A DNA stretch of 64,000 bases from Dehalococcoidales bacterium (GTDB lineage: Bacteria; Chloroflexota; Dehalococcoidia; Dehalococcoidales; UBA5627), in the NCBI GenBank assembly GCA_028707255.1, contig JAQTUQ010000003.1, positions 1 to 64,000 of the forward strand, read 5' to 3'. The notes under the pieces were generated by a model, which saw only the letters and a list, made by a program, of their open reading frames with translations, did no database searches and was not told the DNA's origin. Position numbers and translations under genes: made by a program. Below, piece after piece: positions 1-8,814 of the stretch (its first letter is position 1; every line of letters starts with the position of its first letter).

Positions 1-538
1 TGTCCAAGGTAACATCCGAATCGGCTCCGATGACTATGCGGTCCGGTTTTTTAAAATAAGCGATGGCTTTTCCCAGCCGGAGATTTTCGGGGCAACAGGC
101 GACATCGAAATCAAGCGATGGATTGTGTTCTCGAGTCATGGACTTTATTTTTTCGCAGGTTTCCACCGGAACCTGGCTGCTGATAATGAGCGTGCATCCT
201 TCTTTCAGATAAGGGGCAATCTTTTTACAGGTATTCATAACAGGGGAAAGGTCGACCTCATCACTATCGTCGACCGGCGTATCGAAGGCAATTATTATAT
301 ATGAACAATCCCTGACGGCATTCTCCAAGTCGGTTGTATAGTTAAGCCTTCCCGCCCTGATATTGGAGGTAATCAATTCTTCCAGACCCGGTTCGAACAG
401 GGGTGGAACCCCGTTATTCAGGTTTTTAACCCTTTCCGTATCGTCATCCGCACCGGTAACCTGATAGCCGAAGCCGGCTAAACAGGCGGAATAGACGCAA
501 CCGAGATGCCAGAGACCGATTACGCAGACATTTTCCAA
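1..538 (-). CDS. Nucleotide-sugar dehydrogenase, N-terminal part (partial)
   Basis: This is the N-terminal part of a UDP-glucose/GDP-mannose dehydrogenase-family protein, cut by the left window edge. It is not in the ORF track because it starts with TTG and has no stop in the window. Reading the minus strand gives ENVCVIGLWHLGCVYSACLA, a Rossmann nucleotide-binding start, followed by the family-typical FEPGLEELI segment and the PENLRLGKAI segment. The start is set by AAGGAG eight bases upstream of the TTG. It lies 5 nt downstream of the epimerase gene in the same operon. The family oxidises the C6 of a nucleotide sugar to a uronate or makes related sugars; the exact substrate cannot be read from this fragment. 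Confidence 0.85.
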   Translation of the reverse strand, partial: MENVCVIGLWHLGCVYSACLAGFGYQVTGADDDTERVKNLNNGVPPLFEPGLEELITSNIRAGRLNYTTDLENAVRDCSYIIIAFDTPVDDSDEVDLSPVMNTCKKIAPYLKEGCTLIISSQVPVETCEKIKSMTREHNPSLDFDVACCPENLRLGKAIAYFKKPDRIVIGADSDVTLD

Positions 539-543
539 GTTTT

Positions 544-1485
544 TTACTCCTTGCCCAAAAGCCTTCGGGCAGCAATTCGCACTGCTTTATCGGAGGTATG
601 TTTCGGCGTCCACCCGAGCTGTTTTACCTTATCGATATTGAAATGTACAAATGGGGCGTCGCCGCGCCAACCGCGGCTGCCGCCGCTATATTCGTATTTT
701 ACGTTTTTCAGCCCCATTTCTTCACAAACGATATCGGCGACACCTGTTACAGTGCTGTAGGTATCGGTGCCGAGATTGAATACATCGCAGTCTTTTTTTG
801 ATTTTTCAAAAACGGTCAGCATACCGTCTATGCAATCTTCGACCATGAAGAAGTTCTTTTCCTGTTTACCGTCACCCAGTATTTCCAGTTTTTTCGGGTT
901 GTTTTTCAGCTTTTGAATAAAATCGTAAATAACTCCATGCCACATATGTCCGCCGACCACATTACCGAAACGGTAAATACAGGCATGCATATCGAACAGG
1001 TGGCAGTACGCCGATATCATCCCCTCGCAGGCTAACTTCCCGGCTCCGTAGAGTGAGATGGTAAGCAGCGGGCCATCCGTTTCAGCCAGCGGTTTGGGCG
1101 GCATATCACCGTAAACGGTGGCGCTGGAGGCAAACATCATATTTTTTATTCCCGACTTGCGCATGCATTCCAATACGTTATAGGTGCCGATGGTGCAATT
1201 TTTCAGGTCGAAATCGGTGACGTTATTGCCCTTGACGATATCCGTATTGGCGGCCAGATGCCATACGATATCATGCCCGGGCATATATTTATTCAATGCT
1301 TCAACATCAAGAATATCCGCTTCGATAAATTTGAAATACGGCTTTCCGATGTAATGTTCTATTAATTTCCGGTTTCCGGTAACCAGATTATCATAGACCG
1401 TAACCGTATTGCCGTCCTTTAGCAATCTTTCAACAACGTGGCTCCCGATAAATCCCGAACCGCCGGTCAGTAAGTATTTTGACAC
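544..1485 (-). CDS. NAD-dependent nucleotide-sugar epimerase/dehydratase
   Basis: An extended short-chain dehydrogenase of 313 aa, the usual length for GalE-like epimerases. The N-terminal NAD site is LLTGGSGFIGSHV (residues 5-17), and the catalytic Tyr-Lys pair lies in SLYGAGKLA. The family interconverts or dehydrates nucleotide sugars such as UDP-glucose; the substrate is not readable here. The start is GTG, supported by an AGGAGGA ribosome binding site seven bases upstream. It lies 5 nt upstream of the nucleotide-sugar dehydrogenase and 83 nt downstream of a glycosyltransferase, inside the surface-glycan operon, so a role in making an activated sugar for that glycan is inferred. Confidence 0.85.
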   Translation of the reverse strand: MSKYLLTGGSGFIGSHVVERLLKDGNTVTVYDNLVTGNRKLIEHYIGKPYFKFIEADILDVEALNKYMPGHDIVWHLAANTDIVKGNNVTDFDLKNCTIGTYNVLECMRKSGIKNMMFASSATVYGDMPPKPLAETDGPLLTISLYGAGKLACEGMISAYCHLFDMHACIYRFGNVVGGHMWHGVIYDFIQKLKNNPKKLEILGDGKQEKNFFMVEDCIDGMLTVFEKSKKDCDVFNLGTDTYSTVTGVADIVCEEMGLKNVKYEYSGGSRGWRGDAPFVHFNIDKVKQLGWTPKHTSDKAVRIAARRLLGKE

Positions 1486-1568
1486 TTTTGTCCTCCTTAT
1501 TTAAATCCTTATATATAATCAGGTTGGCACACTTTCATATGCGGTTGTAATAAATTCATATGTCTTAA

Positions 1569-2564
1569 TCAGCCGATAAAATATTTTTTTGCAAAACCGA
1601 ACATTTTCGGGCATGAACAGGAAATATAACCCAGAGCAACAAAAAACAGAGCGTAAATACTGAGTTTTATCCGCTTAAAAGATATTAGCGGTTTATAAAA
1701 GAGACCTGCTAACGATAGCGGCAGCATTCTGAATAATATGCGCTCTAACACACTGCGCTCACGGGTTAAATTACTCGTATCGTTGTCTTCGGGATACATT
1801 TTTTTTAGCAAGGCTTTGGAATATCCCTGCCAGTAACATTGTCCCCTTATAAATTTCAAGGTCAAACGGTATTTATATACGTTGTGATATACCTGTACTT
1901 TCGGATTGTATAAGATGTGTTTTCCTGTTTTCATCCTGACCCTTATCGAAAATTCCGCATCGTCGACAGGGCCGCTTTTCCATGCTTCCTTGCCGCCGTT
2001 AGTATTTCCGAAGTTTGGGGAAAACCGGCTTTCCTTAAAAACTTCTTTCCTGAAAGACATGTTCATTCCCCAGGTGCTACGCACGGTTCTGGCGCTTTGC
2101 CAACCGGTAAAAGCGGTACAACTGACAATCCACTGGAATTCATCCGGAAGCCATGACATTTTACTGTCTTCCCAGACGGGATAGCCCGGCCCCGTTACGC
2201 CGATTATAGTTTCGTCATGATATGTATGTGCCATTTCTTCAGCCCAGTCGGGGAATAACACCACATCGTCATCCACAAAAGCGATGATGTCCCCTTCGGC
2301 ATTTTCAATGCCGAGATTTCGCGACATTGAAAGACCGAGTTTTTGGGGGCTGAAAACAATGCGGACACTGTCGATTTGTTTTTCTTTTATAAAGGTATCG
2401 AGCATATCGCACAATTCCTGCGAACGCTCGACCACAAAAATGGTTTCCATATTTTGGTATGTCTGCTTTTTTATGGATTCCAGCAGTTCGTATATATCGT
2501 TCAATCGCTCCGTAGTGTACGAAGTTATTACCAGCGAAAGTGATGAGTGGCCGTTTGTGTTCAT
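1569..2564 (-). CDS. Family 2 glycosyltransferase
   Basis: A GT-A fold glycosyltransferase of 331 aa. The N-terminus SLSLVITSYTTERLNDIYEL is the usual GT2 start. The metal and nucleotide-sugar region is IIAFVDDDVVLFPDW (about residues 93-107), and the acceptor-side motif GPVDDAEFSIRVRMKTGK follows. The C-terminus is hydrophobic (about residues 280-331) and probably membrane-associated. The ATG overlaps the stop of the upstream gene in an ATGA, so translation is probably coupled. It most likely adds a sugar to the glycan made by this operon; donor and acceptor are unknown. Confidence 0.85.
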   Translation of the reverse strand: MNTNGHSSLSLVITSYTTERLNDIYELLESIKKQTYQNMETIFVVERSQELCDMLDTFIKEKQIDSVRIVFSPQKLGLSMSRNLGIENAEGDIIAFVDDDVVLFPDWAEEMAHTYHDETIIGVTGPGYPVWEDSKMSWLPDEFQWIVSCTAFTGWQSARTVRSTWGMNMSFRKEVFKESRFSPNFGNTNGGKEAWKSGPVDDAEFSIRVRMKTGKHILYNPKVQVYHNVYKYRLTLKFIRGQCYWQGYSKALLKKMYPEDNDTSNLTRERSVLERILFRMLPLSLAGLFYKPLISFKRIKLSIYALFFVALGYISCSCPKMFGFAKKYFIG

Positions 2565-3460
2565 CTTGTACTGCCGTTCATCGCCGCCCTGAATATTTTA
2601 AAATCTCTGGCATGCTGTTCCCGCGATATGCCGATGACGACGCCCTTTATTTGAGAAATCCCGTTGATATATTCGATAGCCTCAGCGGATTTTAAATAAC
2701 CGCTGGCAAGTATGCTCATGGCTATTACCTCTGTTTGTGGGATATCTTCCAGTTTTTTTTCGCATTCTTCTTTAGACGGGTTCATCTGGAATCCGATCTT
2801 GTTATAGGGGGCTACTATTGCCACTTTTGTAAGGTCTATTCCCAGTTTTGTTAAAAAATCGATTAGCTGTGGTGAATTACGCGTTTCGAAGCCCGGTTTG
2901 ATTTTCATCTTTTGCATGAAGCCGATAAATGACCTGAACAGCCATTCGAGTTCCAAAGCCAGCGCCATCTCGGTTATGATCTCATGTAATAAAAAGCAGT
3001 CGGGGGCTCGCTTGGACTTTGCTGCTTTACGTATTCTGAATATCTCATAATATAAATAGGCCTTCATTAAAGCCGCCGGGTTTTGAAATACCACCCCTTT
3101 AAAGCCGCAAAAGACCGCTTTAAGATTGCACGAAGCAATAATCTGTTTGGTTAAATGTATTGCCATTCCCGGTGTTCCTAATCGCGAAGCAAGCCTGACA
3201 TAATCCGATGCGGCAGGTGCGATAGCGTACAGTTTCGGGGAGACACCTTTATCGGCTAACGATCTGATAATATCGAGTGTAATTTCACTGACGGAAAACA
3301 TAAAACCGTCGGCGCCGTTTTCGACGGCGACTCCTATTAATTCCGCGCAGTATTCAGGATTGGAAATTTGATTGCCCCTGCCGGATGCGCGGCTTTGTGA
3401 AAGGTGGCTGACCCCGTGAAAAGGATTATCGCCTACCAGAAGTAATTTTTGATTTTGCAT
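2561..3460 (-). CDS. Unrecognised protein in glycan operon, possible TIM-barrel fold
   Basis: A 299-aa protein I do not recognise. The N-terminus reads KLLLVGDNPFHGVSHLSQSR. It then alternates short hydrophobic strands with helices (GADGFMFSV, KLYAIAP, LKAVFCGFKGVVF, VAIVAPYNKIGFQM, EVIAMSILASGYL, KGVVIGISR), a rhythm that suggests an alpha/beta barrel such as an aldo-keto reductase-like or aldolase-like TIM barrel; this fold call is inference. No signal peptide or membrane helix is evident. It is translationally coupled to the downstream glycosyltransferase and lies 7 nt from the upstream Gfo/Idh oxidoreductase, so it may act on the same sugar intermediate. Confidence 0.7.
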   Translation of the reverse strand: MQNQKLLLVGDNPFHGVSHLSQSRASGRGNQISNPEYCAELIGVAVENGADGFMFSVSEITLDIIRSLADKGVSPKLYAIAPAASDYVRLASRLGTPGMAIHLTKQIIASCNLKAVFCGFKGVVFQNPAALMKAYLYYEIFRIRKAAKSKRAPDCFLLHEIITEMALALELEWLFRSFIGFMQKMKIKPGFETRNSPQLIDFLTKLGIDLTKVAIVAPYNKIGFQMNPSKEECEKKLEDIPQTEVIAMSILASGYLKSAEAIEYINGISQIKGVVIGISREQHARDFKIFRAAMNGSTR

Positions 3461-3467
3461 ATTAAAA

Positions 3468-4451
3468 CTAACCTTTTCTTTTTTCCACCTGTTCGATCAA
3501 GTAATCGACTTTAGCCGCTTCCGTAAAATCTGGTTCGGCTTTACCGCCTTCCATTACTGCCTTGATAAACAGCTCGTTCTCGCGGTAATACTCCGGAGCA
3601 GCCAGCAGAAACGGGACACGATCGTCGAGATCCTGTCTGTAAGATTCATTGCATTCCCCTGAATCCTTTTCAATTCTAATCCGGTCGGAATTTACCGATA
3701 TAGTTCCTTCGGAACCGGTGATTATTAGACCGAATTCGGGTAAACGGTAGCCTTCTTTAGTCCATGAAATATCATAGTCGCCTTGCATGCCGGAGGCGCT
3801 TTTTACGCAAAAACTGGAGCCGTTATCGATACCGTTCTTGAAATCTTTATCATGTTCTACTGTTGTCAATTCAAGGTTGCCGAATAACCACAGGCTTAAA
3901 TCTATGATATGGGCGCCGAGATCCCTGGTAGCGCCGCCCTTAACGGTCGATGCTTTGCCGTTACCCGGGGCGAAGTCGGAAGCGTAGGCATATGCCTTAA
4001 AGCTGAGCGTTTCACCGATTCCCCCGTTCTGCAACAGAAGACGCGCTTTTCGATATGTAACGGCAAATCTGCTCATATAACCCACCATGGTTATTCCTCT
4101 ATTCTCTTTTGCCAGTTGACATAAGCTTTTCGAATGTTCGTAACCGGAGGTCAGTGTTTTTTCCACGAAGACATTCCTGGTAATACCGTTTAAATAAAGG
4201 TCTTTTACAATAGAGTAGTGGCTGGGAATAGGGGTAGTTACATAAACGGCATCATATTCGGAAGAGGCAAATATTTCGTATTTGTCTGTAATTACGACAT
4301 TGCTGACGGCTTTTCCGAGGAATCTTTTCATTAGCGTGCTTTTATCATATATAGCAACCAGCGATGCCCCCGGAATGCTGTTAATCAGGCTGGTATGCAG
4401 CAAGCCCATTTTACCCATACCGACTATGGCTATTTTCAGAGGATTGTTCAC
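3468..4451 (-). CDS. Gfo/Idh/MocA-family oxidoreductase
   Basis: An NAD(P)-dependent sugar oxidoreductase of 327 aa. The N-terminal Rossmann motif is IAIVGMGKMGLLH, followed by VFVEKTLTSG, the EKP-like signature in which Lys binds the substrate (here EKT). The C-terminal substrate domain carries GGATRDLGAHIIDLSLWLFG, whose Asp and His are the usual catalytic residues. The start is GTG with AAAGGA upstream. Members oxidise or reduce sugars and nucleotide sugars. Its place in the heptose/glycan operon suggests a sugar-modifying step; the substrate cannot be named. Confidence 0.85.
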   Translation of the reverse strand: MNNPLKIAIVGMGKMGLLHTSLINSIPGASLVAIYDKSTLMKRFLGKAVSNVVITDKYEIFASSEYDAVYVTTPIPSHYSIVKDLYLNGITRNVFVEKTLTSGYEHSKSLCQLAKENRGITMVGYMSRFAVTYRKARLLLQNGGIGETLSFKAYAYASDFAPGNGKASTVKGGATRDLGAHIIDLSLWLFGNLELTTVEHDKDFKNGIDNGSSFCVKSASGMQGDYDISWTKEGYRLPEFGLIITGSEGTISVNSDRIRIEKDSGECNESYRQDLDDRVPFLLAAPEYYRENELFIKAVMEGGKAEPDFTEAAKVDYLIEQVEKRKG

Positions 4452-4505
4452 TATTGTTAAATCCTTTTTTAAATCAATTTAATCGATACACCATATATGC
4501 GGAAA

Positions 4506-5189
4506 TTAAAAGCGTTCCTTTATGATGATAAAAAAATCCTTAAAACCCTGTTTGAAACTGGATACCTTACTGACATTGCCTATGCGTCCTTTATCGATTT
4601 GCCGGATTTCAACCGCCTTTAAGCCGGCTTTTTTAGCTTTGACAACCATTTCCTGTTCCATTTCAAATCCGTCATAACGCAGGTTTAATCTAAGAAAATC
4701 TTCTTTTCGCAGGGCATTGTAACCGGAACATACATCGGTATATCTGGTGCCGAATAATATATTGGTGGTACTGATAAGAACCCGGTTGCCGAATTTGTGA
4801 TAAAGCGGCATTTTGGGGTTAGCATTCAAGAACCTGGAGCCTTTGGCAAAATCATAACCGTTAATCAAGGCTTCAATATATTTGGGTAAGTCGGCCGGAT
4901 CGGTAGATCCATCGGCATCCATTGTAACGACAATCTCGCCCGTAGCGTTCTTAAAACCGAATTTTAGGGCATCCCCCTTACCTTTTCCCGGCTGAGCAAT
5001 GACCTTTAAATCAGGACGAATGGTTTTGGCTACTTCTATGGTCGAATCATTGGAATGCCCATCTACCAGCAGTATTTCATCTACCCATCCGGGAATCCCG
5101 GGCAGAACGTGAGGCAGATTCTCCGCTTCATTGAGCGCGCAGATTATTACCGATATGGCTGGGCAGTTTGCCGGTTTTTGAACATTCAT
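4506..5189 (-). CDS. Family 2 glycosyltransferase, DPM1/polyprenyl-phosphate type
   Basis: A compact GT2 enzyme of 227 aa. The N-terminus AISVIICALNEAENLPHVLP and the motif VVTMDADGSTDPADLPKYI (DxD-like) match the dolichyl/undecaprenyl-phosphate sugar transferase group. The core is followed by RYTDVCSGYNALRK, typical of that group. No C-terminal membrane helices are present, so it is the soluble, short form. Such enzymes load a mannose- or glucose-like sugar on a polyprenyl phosphate at the cytoplasmic membrane face. It lies 10 nt downstream of the transaldolase gene in the same operon. Confidence 0.85.
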   Translation of the reverse strand: MNVQKPANCPAISVIICALNEAENLPHVLPGIPGWVDEILLVDGHSNDSTIEVAKTIRPDLKVIAQPGKGKGDALKFGFKNATGEIVVTMDADGSTDPADLPKYIEALINGYDFAKGSRFLNANPKMPLYHKFGNRVLISTTNILFGTRYTDVCSGYNALRKEDFLRLNLRYDGFEMEQEMVVKAKKAGLKAVEIRQIDKGRIGNVSKVSSFKQGFKDFFIIIKERF

Positions 5190-5199
5190 AATCTGTCTA

Positions 5200-5877
5200 T
5201 TATCCCTTGTTCAACATGTCGATTGCCTTGTTGGCATCATTTATGAATTGCCTGACAGTCTCGCGTGTATATTGATGGTCTGCCATCTTGGTAAGCATTG
5301 CCGGTGGAATGGTAACGATGTGAGCGCCGGCTAAAGCAGCGGAGATAACGTCTCCTACCGAGCGGATGCTGCCGACAATAATTTTACTCTTGTAATCCCA
5401 GCGCTCCAGCCAATCGACTGATTCGGCAATAACACCCGAGGCATCGCCACCCTCATCGGAAATCCTGCCGGCAAAGATGCTGATATATGTCGCTCCGGCT
5501 TTGGCCGCCAGCATCACCTGACCGATGGAAAGCGCGGCTGTGGCATTAACTTTAATTCCGCTTTCTTCCAGTTGTTTGATAACACCGTAGCAGGGAACAC
5601 CGTCCTGATTGATTTGCGGGATTTTGATAACGATGTTCTGTGCCCACGAATCGAATTGATGCGCCTGAGAAACCATTTCGGAGAGGTCGTTGGTGGTTAC
5701 CTCGACGGACAGGGGTTGGGGAAATATCATTTTGGCGATTTCCCCGGCATGCGTCTCAATATTATAAGCACCATCCTTTAACATGATGGAAGGGTTGGTG
5801 GTTACACCGTCGATGACTCCCATATCCGTCCATTTCCTGATTTCGTTCAAGTTCGCTGAATCCAGGAATATTTCCAT
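5200..5877 (-). CDS. Small transaldolase / fructose-6-phosphate aldolase-like protein
   Basis: A class I aldolase of the TalC/Fsa/MipB group, 225 aa, the usual short length. It shows MEIFLDSANLNEIRKW, the DGVTTNPSIM signature, the Schiff-base lysine strand IVIKIPQ (about residues 82-88), and ATYISIFAGRISDEGG near the phosphate site. The start ATG is preceded by GGAGGAAGAG. As a transaldolase it would exchange C3 units to form sedoheptulose 7-phosphate; as an aldolase it would act on fructose 6-phosphate. The group cannot be split by eye. Its position directly before the heptose genes favours precursor supply (inference). Confidence 0.85.
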   Translation of the reverse strand: MEIFLDSANLNEIRKWTDMGVIDGVTTNPSIMLKDGAYNIETHAGEIAKMIFPQPLSVEVTTNDLSEMVSQAHQFDSWAQNIVIKIPQINQDGVPCYGVIKQLEESGIKVNATAALSIGQVMLAAKAGATYISIFAGRISDEGGDASGVIAESVDWLERWDYKSKIIVGSIRSVGDVISAALAGAHIVTIPPAMLTKMADHQYTRETVRQFINDANKAIDMLNKG

Positions 5878-5901
5878 ATCTCTTCCTCCGCTGAATTTGT
5901 T

Positions 5902-6495
5902 TCATAGAGCTGTATTATCTTTAATTAAAAATGCCGCCTGCAACAGGTTTTCACAAATGAAATCAGATTTGGCATTCTCCTGCTCCATACGATGACATTG
6001 TTCGCATTTTTCCTTTCCGATCAGTATGGTACGGCAACCGGCGCTTTTACCGGCCTGTATATCGGTAAGCCCGTCGCCAACCATCCATGATGCTTCAAGG
6101 TCGATACCCAGTTCGCTGGCAGCTTCTTTTATCAGACCGGGCTTTGGTTTACGGCAATCACAAACCACCTTTAAATCAGGTACAACTGCCTGCGGATGAT
6201 GAAGGCAATAAAATTCATCATCCACAAATGTATTTGCACGACCCAACTCATCGATAAGCTGCCGGCGGATTGCTTCGAAAATCTGCTGTGACATATGCTT
6301 CTTGGCGACGCCGGGTTGATTTGAGACTATAATTACTTTATAACCGGCAACACGTAAAATACGTATGGCTTCAGGGACGCCATCAATAATCCGCAACTGG
6401 CTAACAGTAAACGGGGAATCTATGATTCCCTGTTCCCGGTGATAGATGAGTTCGTTTATCACCCCGTCGCGGTCTAGAAATACGGCCTTTTCCAT
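5902..6495 (-). CDS. gmhB: D-glycero-D-manno-heptose-1,7-bisphosphate 7-phosphatase-like (HAD-IIIA)
   Basis: A HAD phosphatase of 197 aa. Motif I is AVFLDRDGVINE with the nucleophile Asp, the motif II region is VIIVSNQPG, and the motif III/IV region is CDCRKPKPGL followed by WMVGDGLTDIQAGKSAGC. The Cys-rich insert with CLHHP and VVCDC is the zinc loop typical of GmhB. It removes the 7-phosphate of heptose 1,7-bisphosphate. Neighbouring isomerase, kinase and nucleotidyltransferase genes complete the pathway, which supports this substrate over histidinol phosphate. Confidence 0.87.
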   Translation of the reverse strand: MEKAVFLDRDGVINELIYHREQGIIDSPFTVSQLRIIDGVPEAIRILRVAGYKVIIVSNQPGVAKKHMSQQIFEAIRRQLIDELGRANTFVDDEFYCLHHPQAVVPDLKVVCDCRKPKPGLIKEAASELGIDLEASWMVGDGLTDIQAGKSAGCRTILIGKEKCEQCHRMEQENAKSDFICENLLQAAFLIKDNTAL

Positions 6496-6509
6496 AACTG
6501 TTTAATTCC

Positions 6510-7106
6510 TTATTTGACAGACTCCCATTTCATTTCCGCCGCTTTCAATTTCGGGTGTGAGACAATCAGATGCCAGACAACAGCCTGAAATGCCTCAGTA
6601 TGAGGTGTAACCGAAGCCGGATTGACAGTAGGGATTATTACATAACCATCCGCTACCCTGGCGGTATATCCGCCGTCACGGCCGATAATACCAAGGATAG
6701 CGGCTCCTGTTTCTTTTGCATATTGGAGAGCGCGAACCAGATTGACACTGATTGCTTTTTCTTCGTTGCCGCCACCAACAGAAAAAATAAAGATGCCGTC
6801 GTTGCTGTTCAAGCGGCTTACTTTCAGCCATTTTAAAAAAGCCTCCTCCCATCCATCGTCGTTTATGCGGGCGGTAAGTTCGGAGATATTATCGAGTGGG
6901 GAATACGATTCGATGCCGGCAATTTTTCTGAAGTCGTTTACAGCGTGTGTTGCATTGCCGGCGCCGCCACCGACGCCTAGGAAAAAGAGGCGTCCGCCTT
7001 TTTTGCGGATAGCGCAAATAATATCGACCATTTTTTCGATACTAAGGCGGTCCAGCAATCCGGCTATCTTTGCCGCTTCTTTTAAGTGTTCATCAGTATA
7101 ATTCAT
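6510..7106 (-). CDS. gmhA: Sedoheptulose-7-phosphate isomerase-like SIS protein
   Basis: A single SIS-domain protein of 198 aa. The phosphosugar site is visible in GRLFFLGVGGGAGNATHAVN and in FIFSVGGGNEEKAISVNLVR, with TVTPHTEAFQAVVWHLIV-like residues near the C-terminus, as in GmhA. GmhA turns sedoheptulose 7-phosphate into D-glycero-D-manno-heptose 7-phosphate. The ATG overlaps the stop of the upstream kinase gene by 4 nt, so the two are probably co-translated. It differs from the enterobacterial form in detail, but the operon context supports the role. Confidence 0.85.
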   Translation of the reverse strand: MNYTDEHLKEAAKIAGLLDRLSIEKMVDIICAIRKKGGRLFFLGVGGGAGNATHAVNDFRKIAGIESYSPLDNISELTARINDDGWEEAFLKWLKVSRLNSNDGIFIFSVGGGNEEKAISVNLVRALQYAKETGAAILGIIGRDGGYTARVADGYVIIPTVNPASVTPHTEAFQAVVWHLIVSHPKLKAAEMKWESVK

Positions 7107-8104
7107 CTATATCTCGTTGATGTATTTGCCAGTATTTTTGTGCCATCGAAATCGAAATGGAATTTTTCCCATCTAAGACCCGCGTCTTCCATTTGCTGTA
7201 TAATGCGTTTTTTACATCCGTTTTCGCAGTAAAAAAGCAGAAAACCACCGCCGCCGGCGCCGATTAATTTACCTCCGATAACTCCGTTTTTGCGGGCAAG
7301 TTCATAGCACTCATCGATATGAGGGTCGGATATTTTACCGGAACGTCTCTTTTTTAACTCCCAGTGAACATTCATCAGTTCTCCAAGCATATTCAGATTA
7401 CCGGATTCCAGGTATTTTCTGGTTTGAAAGCCGATATCTTTTATTTGATTCAGATTGTCAATGATTGAGGGGTCTTCATTTTTGGATTTTTGATCCTGGT
7501 CGCAAAGTATCTCTGAAGCACTTCTTTCCTTGCCTGTAAAAAACATCAGCAGGTGGTCTTCAAGTTCATCTTCGTCGTCAGCGGAAATGCGCAGGGGTTC
7601 AAAGATTACCGTTCCGTCTTTTTCAAAAGTGAGACAGGTAAGACCTCCAAGCGCTGCCATATATTGGTCCTGCTTGCCTATCGGTTCGCCCATCAAGTCT
7701 ATCTCGATATGGCAGGCTTCCTCGGCCAGTCTCTTTTGGGTGGTATAATCTTTGTTATATACATGCAGTGCATGAAGCAAGGCTACGGTAAAACTGGAAG
7801 AAGACCCGAGTCCGCAACCGGAAGGAACATCTGCGGCAGAATGCAATTCAATACCGTGATTTATACCCACGAGCTCCAGAGCCGTGCGGAAGATGCGGTG
7901 TTTGATTTCGGAAATATTATCTACTATTTCTGTTTGAGAGTAGCTCAGGCGTATGCTGTCGTAGAATCTCTTGTGCGCTGTTATATTGCAGTATTTATCG
8001 ATAGCTCCGGCAATCAGAAAGCCGCCGTATCTGGAATAATAGGATGGCAGATCTGTTCCGCCGCCGCCCAGAGTAATGCGCATCGGAGCCCTGGCTAAAA
8101 TCAT
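7103..8104 (-). CDS. hddA: D-glycero-alpha-D-manno-heptose-7-phosphate kinase-like (GHMP kinase)
   Basis: A GHMP kinase of 333 aa. The N-terminus ILARAPMRITLGGGGTDLPS is the substrate-binding start of the HddA/FKP group. The ATP loop is PSGCGLGSSSSFTVALLHAL (about residues 91-110), and motif 3 is KLIGAGGGGFLLFYC near residue 290. HddA adds a phosphate to C1 of heptose 7-phosphate with alpha configuration, the branch that leads to GDP-heptose rather than ADP-heptose. It overlaps the genes on both sides by 4 nt. Confidence 0.88.
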   Translation of the reverse strand: MILARAPMRITLGGGGTDLPSYYSRYGGFLIAGAIDKYCNITAHKRFYDSIRLSYSQTEIVDNISEIKHRIFRTALELVGINHGIELHSAADVPSGCGLGSSSSFTVALLHALHVYNKDYTTQKRLAEEACHIEIDLMGEPIGKQDQYMAALGGLTCLTFEKDGTVIFEPLRISADDEDELEDHLLMFFTGKERSASEILCDQDQKSKNEDPSIIDNLNQIKDIGFQTRKYLESGNLNMLGELMNVHWELKKRRSGKISDPHIDECYELARKNGVIGGKLIGAGGGGFLLFYCENGCKKRIIQQMEDAGLRWEKFHFDFDGTKILANTSTRYR

Positions 8105-8814
8105 TTATTTGCTCCTGTAAGCGTTATAAAATCTTCCAAACCTGCCGGTGAACCGATTTCATAAAAACGTTCCTTTACTTCATATGCCAGCAGTTCCTTA
8201 TCCGCTATCAGCGAGGTAAAAACATCTCCCAGTTCGTAAAAACAGTCCTCCGGTATTCTCGATAGCATATCCTTGCGGAAAAGGTTTACCCCGTATTCTA
8301 TGTAAGCCATATCGGCAGTTTTTTCACGCTTGTTGTACTTAGCAACCACATCTCCGCTTATTACAGTATTGCTCGAATCGTAGAGGTCGTTGTTTTTATA
8401 GACGGTCATAAGCGCCAGTTTGTTTTTAGCTTGGAAGAAATCCCAAATAGCGGCAAAATCGGGCGAAGTGTAGGAATCTCCGTATATGGTAAAGAATCTG
8501 TCGTCCAGTAATGGCTCGGCATTCTTAAGCGCGCCTGCCGTACCTAAAGGTACATTTTCATAACTATAAGTTATATCAACATCAAACCTGCTTCCATCAC
8601 CGAAATAACTTTCAATTTGTTCTCCGAGATGCCCCAGGCAAATTAATAAATTGCCGAATCCATTTTGCCTAAACATCTCCAACTGGTATTCCAGAAAAGG
8701 TTTGCCATAAATATTTAACATTGATTTGGGACGATTATGTGTCAAGGCACCCAGCCTGGTAGCCAGACCGCCCGCCAGTACTACTATCTGCACATTATCC
8801 GGTCTAAAAGACAT
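8101..8814 (-). CDS. hddC: Heptose-1-phosphate nucleotidyltransferase-like (HddC type)
   Basis: A sugar-phosphate nucleotidyltransferase of 237 aa. The signature VVLAGGLATRLGALTHNRPK with its downstream Lys is complete, and FFTIYGDSYTSPDFAAIWDF holds the metal-binding Asp. It has no C-terminal beta-helix or bifunctional extension. In this operon it most likely makes GDP-D-glycero-alpha-D-manno-heptose from heptose 1-phosphate and GTP. By sequence alone it could be another NDP-sugar pyrophosphorylase. It is the first gene of the operon as seen here. Confidence 0.85.
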   Translation of the reverse strand: MSFRPDNVQIVVLAGGLATRLGALTHNRPKSMLNIYGKPFLEYQLEMFRQNGFGNLLICLGHLGEQIESYFGDGSRFDVDITYSYENVPLGTAGALKNAEPLLDDRFFTIYGDSYTSPDFAAIWDFFQAKNKLALMTVYKNNDLYDSSNTVISGDVVAKYNKREKTADMAYIEYGVNLFRKDMLSRIPEDCFYELGDVFTSLIADKELLAYEVKERFYEIGSPAGLEDFITLTGANK

